From Kutzneria buriramensis (GTDB lineage Bacteria > Actinomycetota > Actinomycetes > Mycobacteriales > Pseudonocardiaceae), in assembly GCF_043575855.1 (NCBI RefSeq), contig NZ_CP144375.1:1364001-1428000 (forward strand): DNA of 64,000 nucleotides, read 5' to 3'. Position numbers and translations under genes: made by a program. A model generated the notes under the pieces. The model saw only the letters and a list, made by a program, of their open reading frames with translations, was not told the origin of the DNA and made no database searches. Below, piece after piece: positions 58,172 through 64,000 of the stretch (its first letter is position 1; each line of letters begins with the position of its first letter).

Positions 58172-59032
58172 ATGACTGCTGGACGCATCGCGCTGGTGAC
58201 CGGGGCCAATCAGGGCATCGGTCGCGCTCTCGTGTCGGAAATCGCTCTCCGCTGGACCGCTGGCGATCTTGTGCTGCTCACCGGCCGGGACCCCGATCGG
58301 GTGTCGGCGGCCGTGTCGTCGATCAGCGGCGTGGCCCGGGTCGAGGGTCGGGTCCTCGACGTCAGCGACGCCGCCGCCATCGCCTCGCTCGCGGAGTCCC
58401 TGGGCGCGGTCGACGTCATGATCTCCAACGCCACCATGCGACTCACCCCCGACCGCTCCCAGGCGGACCAGGCCGACGAGTTCCTCGCCGTCGCCAACGG
58501 CGCCACCCACGCCGTGCTGCGGTCCTTCGCCCCGATCATGCGCCCCGGCGGCCGGCTGATCATCGTCGCCAGCTCCCTCGGCGCGCTGGGGAACCTGGGT
58601 TCCCAGCTGCACCACCTGTTCGAGGACGCCTCCCTGGCCGAGGTCGAGACCGTCGTCGCGGAGTGGCTCGCCGCCATCCACGCCGGCATGGACCAGTCCC
58701 TCGGCTGGCCCGCGTGGCTCAACGTCCCGTCCAAGGTCGCCCAGGTCGCGGCGGTGCGGGCCGTCGCGCGGGAGCGTCGTGCCGAGGACCTGGCCGCGGA
58801 CCGCCTGATCGCGGCAGTCTGCCCGGGGTTGGTGGACACCGCCACGTCGCGCCCCTGGTTCACCGACTTCAGCCGGGCCAAGTCGCCGGAGCAGGCGGCC
58901 CGGGACCTGCTCGACTTCATCCTGGCGTCGCCGATGAAGCCGGAGATGTACGGGGAACTGGTCCGTGACGGGGAGGTTCTGGACTGGCACGGCCACACCC
59001 CGATCCCCAGGACCGAAGCGGCGGCCAGCTAG
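58172..59032 (+). CDS. Short-chain dehydrogenase-like protein without the catalytic Tyr
   Basis: A 286-aa SDR. The Rossmann motif VTGANQGIG (residues 9-17) and the NNAG-equivalent ISNAT are present. Ser134/135 stands in the active-site strand LIIVASSLG. The usual Y-x3-K is changed: Asn184 stands where Tyr is expected and Lys188 is kept (LNVPSKVAQV). It may therefore be a non-catalytic or altered SDR. Start ATG 58172 is leaderless. It is divergent from LysR, its probable regulator. It overlaps the 3' end of the convergent STAND ATPase gene by 4 bp. Confidence 0.87.
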   Translation: MTAGRIALVTGANQGIGRALVSEIALRWTAGDLVLLTGRDPDRVSAAVSSISGVARVEGRVLDVSDAAAIASLAESLGAVDVMISNATMRLTPDRSQADQADEFLAVANGATHAVLRSFAPIMRPGGRLIIVASSLGALGNLGSQLHHLFEDASLAEVETVVAEWLAAIHAGMDQSLGWPAWLNVPSKVAQVAAVRAVARERRAEDLAADRLIAAVCPGLVDTATSRPWFTDFSRAKSPEQAARDLLDFILASPMKPEMYGELVRDGEVLDWHGHTPIPRTEAAAS

Positions 59033-61311
59033 TCCAGCAGCGCGAGCGCGGGGTCGACGTCCAGACCGATGATCGCGCGAAGTTGCCGGAGATCGGCGGC
59101 CAGCAGCTTGGGGGGAAAGCCTGCGGTCAGGGCCAACCGGATCTCGGCGATGGCGTCGTCCTCGCGACCGAGCACCAGCAGGCACAGCCCGCGATCCGAG
59201 CGGCCCGAGACATCGGCCAGAACGGACTCGACCATCGCCACGTGGTCTTGCCCGCGCCTGAAGCTGATCAACGCCAGCAGGTAGCGTGCGTGGCCAGGGC
59301 GATACCCGAGCTCGGCAGCCCGCTCGAGATCGGCGGCGGCACGATCCAGCTCGCCCATGGACGCGAGGATGCTGCCCCGGCACAGCAGGCCGTACGCGTA
59401 GTCGGGCTCCAGTTCGATGGCGAGGTCGGCATCGGCCAGGGCTTCGGGGAGCCGCTCCATCTGGCGCAGCGTCTCAGCGCGGGTACCCAGGGCCCAGGTG
59501 TATTTGGGCCGTAGTTCGATCGCTTTGACGAGATCGGCGAGGGACCTGTCGAGGTCGCCGAGTGCATGATGGGCGGCTCCGCGGCAGCCGAGCGCCCAAT
59601 CGTTGTTCGGTTCTTCGGTAAGGACGCGGTCGAGGTCAGGGATGGCGTCGGCGGGGTGGCCCATTCTCCGGAGCGTCTCGCCGCGCTCGGCGACGTAGCG
59701 AAGTTCGTCGGGAGCCAATGAAACCGCTGCCTCGAAGTCGGCGAGGGCGGCGTCGAAGACGCGTGCCGCGCGGAGCAGGACGCCCCGTTCGGCATGGGCG
59801 AGCGCGCGGGTCGCAGCGGGCAGGGATCGGTCGTCGACGAGCAGGCCGATCATGACTGTGTAGTCGGCGTCGACCAGTTCGCTGCCGCGTTGCACGACCT
59901 CAGCGGTGTCGGTCTCGCGACCGGCCTGGACGATCATCCGGGCCCACGACGGCGCCAGGGATCGCCGTACCGAGAAGGCCAGGACCAAGCCCTGCAACGC
60001 TTCCGGCAGCGCGGCGGCCCGATCGGCGCAGAGGCGGTGGTATGCCCGCTCCAAGGTGGCCGCGCCGTGGTGTTCGGCCAGGGCGTGGTGGCGTGCGCGC
60101 CACTCGGCGGGTGATCGGCGTTGCAGGGCACGGAGCATCTGGGAGCGCACGACGTCGTGGTACTGGAAGCCGTCGGACTGTTCGGTCACGAACGGCTGCT
60201 GGAGCAACCAGGGCAGATGTTCGTCGGAGCCGGCGGCGACCGCGAACACCTCGGCGGAGAACCTGCGCGGCAGCGCGCCCAGCAGCGCGGCATTTCGGCG
60301 TCGGGGATCGGGCTCCCACTTGAGGAACCGTTCCACGGCACTGCCACTGGGATCGCCGACCTCGTCGACGCTGGTCGGCTGGGCTTCCGCCAGCATCGCG
60401 ACCAGCACCGGCAGCCGGCCGGACAGGCCGAGAACGACCTCCGCGACCCGGGGATCCGTGACGCCGCGGGCGGCGAGGAAGCTGCCCGCCTCCTGCTCGG
60501 TGAAGACGTCCAGCGGGAGGTCCGCGCGGATGCTGAGGTAGTCGCCCCACAGGTTCAGGTCCAGGGGGCGCTGGCCGGCCAGCACGAACACGACGTCGGG
60601 CCGCAGGGCGCCGTACTCGCCGGCCAGGAGGTCGCGGAGCCACTGGTCCAGGAAGGGCGAGGTGCGTTCGTACGTGTCGAAGAACAGGACCGGCGGCTGC
60701 TTGAGGGCGTTGAGGTCGCTGACCAGCGCCGGCGTGAGGACGCGGGCCGGGGACAGCATCAGCTCGACGTCGTCTCGGCTGCGGAGCTTGCGAGACAGGA
60801 AGACCCGCAGCTTGTCGACGTCCTCGGCCGTGGACTTGGCGTCGATGGCCTTGGTGAACGCGCCGACCACGGGGACCTCGCCGGCGGCGGCCAGGCCGGC
60901 GCGGACGGTGGAGCGGGTGAGCAGCGACGACAGGCCCTCGGGCGCGGTCGGATCCGAGTCGAGGTCCTGGCGGTGCTGGCGGTAGGCGGCGAGCCGCTTG
61001 CCGAACTCCTTGCACGGGCCCAGATCCGCGGCGAGCGCGGCCAGGGCGCCGGGCACGTCGTAGGCGGACTCGTCGACCTGGCCGGTGGCGAAGCCATGAT
61101 CCGCGGCGATCCGCCGGAACTGCCGTACCAGGAAGGACTTCCCGATGCCGGCGGCGCCGTGCACGCTGAACAGGAACCGGCGGCGGGGATCCGTCACCGG
61201 CAGCCGCAGGTTCTCCGAGAACTGCGCCAGCTGCCGCTCCCGGCCGACGAAGACGCCGGCCTGGCGGCTGCGGATCAGGTCCTGCAAGGACAACGGGCGC
61301 TCGGACGACAC
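59029..61311 (-). CDS. STAND-like P-loop ATPase with C-terminal TPR repeats
   Basis: A 760-aa protein. A short N-terminus leads directly into an AAA/STAND ATPase: GVFVGRERQLAQF, Walker A HGAAGIGKSFL near 50-60, Walker B-type VLFFDTYERTSPF (about 225-237). A winged-helix-like region follows (about 330-400), then TPR repeats (about 530-730: DLDRVLTEEPNNDWALGCRG, DRSLADLVKAIELRPKYTW). No HTH or effector domain is seen, so output is probably through protein contact. It is 10 nt downstream of the LCP gene on the same strand and perhaps in its operon. STAND/TPR proteins act in signalling, regulation and phage defence; no evidence selects one. Confidence 0.82.
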   Translation of the reverse strand: MSSERPLSLQDLIRSRQAGVFVGRERQLAQFSENLRLPVTDPRRRFLFSVHGAAGIGKSFLVRQFRRIAADHGFATGQVDESAYDVPGALAALAADLGPCKEFGKRLAAYRQHRQDLDSDPTAPEGLSSLLTRSTVRAGLAAAGEVPVVGAFTKAIDAKSTAEDVDKLRVFLSRKLRSRDDVELMLSPARVLTPALVSDLNALKQPPVLFFDTYERTSPFLDQWLRDLLAGEYGALRPDVVFVLAGQRPLDLNLWGDYLSIRADLPLDVFTEQEAGSFLAARGVTDPRVAEVVLGLSGRLPVLVAMLAEAQPTSVDEVGDPSGSAVERFLKWEPDPRRRNAALLGALPRRFSAEVFAVAAGSDEHLPWLLQQPFVTEQSDGFQYHDVVRSQMLRALQRRSPAEWRARHHALAEHHGAATLERAYHRLCADRAAALPEALQGLVLAFSVRRSLAPSWARMIVQAGRETDTAEVVQRGSELVDADYTVMIGLLVDDRSLPAATRALAHAERGVLLRAARVFDAALADFEAAVSLAPDELRYVAERGETLRRMGHPADAIPDLDRVLTEEPNNDWALGCRGAAHHALGDLDRSLADLVKAIELRPKYTWALGTRAETLRQMERLPEALADADLAIELEPDYAYGLLCRGSILASMGELDRAAADLERAAELGYRPGHARYLLALISFRRGQDHVAMVESVLADVSGRSDRGLCLLVLGREDDAIAEIRLALTAGFPPKLLAADLRQLRAIIGLDVDPALALLD

Positions 61312-61321
61312 CCGGTCGAGC

Positions 61322-62263
61322 CTAGTGGCCGGTGAGCACGTCCGGGGGCACTTCGGCGTCGGTGCGCAGGGCGTTGAACAGCCGTCCGGCCTTGTCCTTG
61401 TCCCACAGCACGACGGAGCCGGCGCCGGCGATGGTCGGCGTGCCGGCGATGGGCACCGTGGTGGTGACGAGATCCTTGCTGGCCAGCGTGAACGCGAGGC
61501 TGGCGAGGTGCCAGACGTGGTCGCCGTTGTTGACGGTCAGCGCCGCGGGCACGCTCGACATCAGCGGGATGATCTTGAACGGGTTGAACATCACGCCGGG
61601 GCTGGTCACCTTGCTGACCACCGCGGACAGGAACTGCCGCTGGTGCACCACGCGGTCCAGGTCGGCGCGCGGGGTGGCGCGGGTGCGGACGTAGCCGAGC
61701 GCCTGCGCGCCGGTGAGGTCCTGGCAGCCCGGCTGGAGGTTCAGGCCGGCCTTGGGATCCACCATCGGCGTGTCGATGCACATGTTGACCCCGCCGATGT
61801 CGTCCACCACGCCCGCGAAGCCGGCGAAGCCGATCTCCATGTAGTGGTCGATGTGCAGGCCGGTCGCGCCCTCCACCGTCTGCTGGAGCAGCGGCGCGCC
61901 GCCGAAGGCGAAGGCGGCGTTGAGCTTGTTCTTGCCGTGCCCGGGAATGTCCACATAGGAGTCACGAAGCAGGCTGACCAGGGTCGGCTTGCCGCTGCCG
62001 GGCACGTGCAGCAACAGGATGGTGTCGGTGCGGGAACCGCTGTCGTCGCCGGTGGCCAGCTGCTGCTTCTGCTCGTCGGTGAGGCCGTCGCGGCTGTCCG
62101 AGCCCACCATCAGCCAGTTCGTGCCCGAGCCGGCGGCGGGCCGGCCCGAGTAGTCCTGCAGGGCGTCGGTTCGCTTCAGCGAGAAATCCGCGTACACGAA
62201 CAGACCCACCACGAGCAGGATCAGGACCACGAACACGATCCCGATGACGCGCCCGATGCGCAC
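61322..62263 (-). CDS. LytR-CpsA-Psr (LCP) family cell-wall glycopolymer ligase
   Basis: A 313-aa membrane protein. A single transmembrane helix (VIGIVFVVLILLVVGLFVYA, about 5-25) precedes an extracytoplasmic LCP domain with GSGTNWLMVGSDSRDGL, SRTDTILLLHV, LVSLLRDSYVDIPGHGK (catalytic Arg region) and LGYVRTRATPRADLDRVVHQ. These proteins attach teichoic-acid-like or arabinogalactan-type polymers to peptidoglycan. The GTG start follows GGAGGTGG. Lies 62 nt after the VWA gene and 10 nt before the STAND ATPase gene. Confidence 0.92.
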   Translation of the reverse strand: MRIGRVIGIVFVVLILLVVGLFVYADFSLKRTDALQDYSGRPAAGSGTNWLMVGSDSRDGLTDEQKQQLATGDDSGSRTDTILLLHVPGSGKPTLVSLLRDSYVDIPGHGKNKLNAAFAFGGAPLLQQTVEGATGLHIDHYMEIGFAGFAGVVDDIGGVNMCIDTPMVDPKAGLNLQPGCQDLTGAQALGYVRTRATPRADLDRVVHQRQFLSAVVSKVTSPGVMFNPFKIIPLMSSVPAALTVNNGDHVWHLASLAFTLASKDLVTTTVPIAGTPTIAGAGSVVLWDKDKAGRLFNALRTDAEVPPDVLTGH

Positions 62264-62325
62264 AGACCACCTCCAGGTCGACCGAGCATTCCACAATAGG
62301 GACGTTCGGCCCATCCCGCTGGTTG

Positions 62326-63288
62326 CTACGGAACGCGCTGGGACAGCACGAGCGCGCCGGCCGCGCCGAGCACGGTGAGCACCGCGCCCAGGGCCACGAA
62401 CGGCTTGCTGACGTCGGTCTCCTGCGTCTCGTAGCCGATCTGCTGGCCGAGCGAGGCGTAGATCTGGTTCAGCTTGTCGCTGGTGTCGGCCTTGAAGAAC
62501 TGGCCGCCGGAGATGTCGGCGAGCTGGTGCAGCGAGTCGTCGTCGACCGGCACCGGCACCTCCTGGTTCTGGAGCATCACCACGCCGTCGCTGGTGCCGT
62601 AGGAGATCGTGTTGATCGGGATCTTCGCGTCCTTGGCCTCCTTGGCCATCGCGAACTCGTCCCGGCCGGCGGTCTGCTTGCCGTCGGACATCAGCACGAT
62701 CTGCGCCGGCGGCGCGCCGGCCGGGCCGCCGAGGCCGCGTTCGAACTGCTGGATCGACTGGAGCGCGGCGGCGATCGCCTCGCCGGTGGCGGTGGCCGGC
62801 TGGAGCGTGATGTTGTCGATCGCGTCCGTCACCGGCTTGCGGGCGGTGGTGGGGCTGACGTCGACCGTCGCCGAGCCGCCGTACGTGACCAGGCCGAGGT
62901 TGACGCCGCCGGTCATCTTCTCCACGAAGGACTTCGCCGCGATCTGCGCCGCCTTGATCCGGGACGGCTGGATGTCCGTGGCGTCCATCGACGGCGAGAC
63001 GTCGATCACCAGCATCACGGTGGCCCGGTTGCGGGGCACCTTAGCCTCGGCCATCGGGCCGGCGAGCGCGGCCGTCAGGGCGACGAAGGCGATCAGGAAC
63101 AGGATCGGCGGGACGGCCCTCCAGCGGCTGGGCTTGCGCGGCGCGACCTTGTCCAGCACCGCCATGTTGGCGAACCGCACCACGTGCCGGCGGCGGCGTC
63201 GCGACACCCAGAAGTACGCGCCGAACACCGCCCCCACGCCGAGCAGCAGCGCGAACCACACCGGCGACGCGAACCCGTCAATCCCCAC
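62326..63288 (-). CDS. BatA-like VWA-domain membrane protein
   Basis: A ~320-aa protein. An N-terminal hydrophobic segment and the transition GFASPVWFALLLGVGAVFGA, with a second helix (AVPPILFLIAFVALTAALAG), precede an extracytoplasmic VWA domain with intact MIDAS: VMLVIDVSPSMDATD, and later VLMSDGKQTAGRDE. A C-terminal transmembrane helix is present (FVALGAVLTVLGAAGALVL). Such BatA-type proteins usually neighbour MoxR ATPase genes, but none is visible here. GTG 63288 gives the closest start to the SPVWF motif; GTG 63306 is possible. Promoter-side DNA is a palindromic repeat. Confidence 0.82.
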   Translation of the reverse strand: MGIDGFASPVWFALLLGVGAVFGAYFWVSRRRRRHVVRFANMAVLDKVAPRKPSRWRAVPPILFLIAFVALTAALAGPMAEAKVPRNRATVMLVIDVSPSMDATDIQPSRIKAAQIAAKSFVEKMTGGVNLGLVTYGGSATVDVSPTTARKPVTDAIDNITLQPATATGEAIAAALQSIQQFERGLGGPAGAPPAQIVLMSDGKQTAGRDEFAMAKEAKDAKIPINTISYGTSDGVVMLQNQEVPVPVDDDSLHQLADISGGQFFKADTSDKLNQIYASLGQQIGYETQETDVSKPFVALGAVLTVLGAAGALVLSQRVP

Positions 63289-63315
63289 GCCCCCAGTCAA
63301 CCGCACCCCAGGTAA

Positions 63316-63502
63316 AACCCCCGCGAGTCGCGCTCACGGACACACCGAATGTCGGTTTCCGGCAGATCAGAGACCCAAGGCTCAATTCTGCACGAAACCG
63401 ACATGCGGTACGACGGTGAGCGGGACTCGCGGGGGTGTGCCTGAGACGTGCATTCGGTGTGCCTGGGAGCGCGACTCGCGGGGGTCGGACTCGCGGGGGT
63501 CA
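63316..63502. repeat. Stop-abutting palindromic element, copy 3
   Basis: Located between the VWA start and the PfkB stop, both minus-strand. It begins CCCCCGCGAGTCGCGCTC at 63318. The main stem CACACCGAATGTCGGTTTC / GAAACCGACATGCGGT is near-perfect. It ends with two tandem GACTCGCGGGGGTC units, the last touching the PfkB stop (TCA at 63500-63502). It includes the module GTGTGCCTGAGACGTGCATT, also present in copy 1. Confidence 0.85.
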
Positions 63503-64000
63503 GCTGAGGCCGCGGAGGCCGATGGTGGGGCTGGCACGGCGGACCATGGCGGCGGGGTCGGTGGGGAGGACGTGGTTGAGGAACTCGTAGGCGTGCAGCT
63601 CCTCGGCGTCCCGCCGGCCCAGGTAGCGCCACCAGCTGGCGATGTCGTACCAGCCGGGCGCCGACAGGGATCCCCCGAAGTGCTGTACGGACAGCGCCGC
63701 GCAGAGGTTGGCGAAGTTGACCCGGTCGGCCAGCGGCCAGCCGGCGAGAGTCGCGAACACGAAGCCCGCGCCGAAGACGTCACCGGCGCCGGTCGGATCG
63801 AGGGCCGCCATGTTCAGACCGCCGACGTCCACAGTGACCCCGTGCTCGGCGTCCACCGCATACGCCCCGTTCCCGCCCCGCGTCACGACCACCACCGGCA
63901 CCAGTTCGGACAGCTTCCGCGCGGCCGCCTCCGGGGTGTCCTCACGGGTGTAGCGCATCGCCTCGACCGAGTTGGGCAGGAACACGTCGTAGCCGTCGAG
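63500..64000 (-). CDS. PfkB-family carbohydrate kinase, 5' end beyond the window
   Basis: About 166 C-terminal residues of a PfkB/ribokinase-type kinase. Seen: YDVFLPNSVEAMRYT, VVVVTRGGNGAYAVD and the PfkB signature 2 DPTGAGDVFGAGFVFATLAG with the catalytic Asp. It phosphorylates a sugar or nucleoside. The N-terminal half lies outside the window, so the substrate cannot be judged. The TGA stop is followed at once by CCCCCGCGAGTC of a palindromic element. Confidence 0.9.
   Translation of the reverse strand, partial: LDGYDVFLPNSVEAMRYTREDTPEAAARKLSELVPVVVVTRGGNGAYAVDAEHGVTVDVGGLNMAALDPTGAGDVFGAGFVFATLAGWPLADRVNFANLCAALSVQHFGGSLSAPGWYDIASWWRYLGRRDAEELHAYEFLNHVLPTDPAAMVRRASPTIGLRGLS

Noticed and set aside
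1..64000. rRNA, tRNA, CRISPR arrays, riboswitches, prophage genes
   Set aside because: No cloverleaf with a GTTCGA-type T-loop, no evenly spaced direct-repeat array and no integrase, portal or terminase motif was noticed by eye. A covariance-model scan would be decisive.

Overview
The window is a G+C-rich actinobacterial chromosome segment, most like a filamentous Pseudonocardiales-type soil organism. This rests on the heavy GC third-position bias, several very large SARP/LuxR ATPase regulators, many leaderless genes (TANNNT boxes 6-8 nt before ATG/GTG), Tat/lipoprotein exports, GntR/LacI sugar regulators and a DUF222-HNH ('13E12-type') gene. No rRNA, tRNA, CRISPR or prophage was seen. Both edges cut genes: a cytochrome P450 on the left and a PfkB kinase on the right.

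Layout. 1-2.2 kb: P450 plus hotdog thioesterase, and a LuxR-type regulator. 2.2-2.5 kb: a nested palindromic repeat between convergent genes. 2.5-11.7 kb: MarR, a SARP-NB-ARC regulator, a secreted GH18 protein, a secreted G1 peptidase, an envelope protein, a HAD phosphatase, a hemerythrin-like protein and an aldehyde dehydrogenase. 11.9-19.1 kb: an FAD hydroxylase plus an unusual VOC-like/O-methyltransferase fusion, a TIM-barrel protein and a 1147-aa SARP-ATPase, which looks like a small specialised-metabolism patch. 19.5-21.2 kb: a DUF222-HNH gene between two ~120-bp palindromes that are inverted copies of each other. It sits at the centre of a local, mirror-image base skew. 21.4-27 kb: a tiny zinc-ribbon-like protein, thioesterase, two aldo/keto reductases, Crp/Fnr and a LuxR-ATPase.

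27-41.6 kb is a coherent sugar-uptake and catabolism locus. It has two paralogous GntR regulators, a dehydrogenase, a peptide-type (Dpp/Opp-like) ABC importer with a permease-ATPase fusion, a sugar isomerase, a nucleotide-sugar-type epimerase, a SIS-domain enzyme, a BadF-type amino-sugar kinase, a GH9 enzyme of the GGW-DASGD-SK type and a ThuA-like protein. Most genes overlap by 4 bp. TGGTAT boxes recur at its promoters. The gene set parallels what I recall of the Vibrio chitin/glucosamine-oligosaccharide operon (Dpp-like importer, BadF glucosamine kinase, GH9 glucosaminidase), so glucosamine-containing oligosaccharide use is the favoured inference.

41.6-45.8 kb: LacI plus a secreted GH30 enzyme and an L,D-transpeptidase lipoprotein. 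46-50.6 kb: a copper operon (multicopper oxidase, YcnI, CopC-CopD) behind five CCTAG boxes spaced about 20 bp apart. 50.6-64 kb: an alcohol dehydrogenase, a membrane sulfatase, a frameshifted GlxA-type regulator followed by a membrane-anchored DJ-1/PfpI protein, a substrate-binding/VWA protein, LysR with a divergent SDR that lacks the catalytic tyrosine, a STAND-like TPR ATPase, an LCP protein, a VWA protein, a further copy of the stop-codon-abutting palindrome, and PfkB.

The two most unusual structures are (a) the HNH gene with paired, covarying palindromes and mirrored strand skew, and (b) a modular palindrome family whose ends sit within 0-1 nt of stop codons or inside the 3' end of coding sequence.
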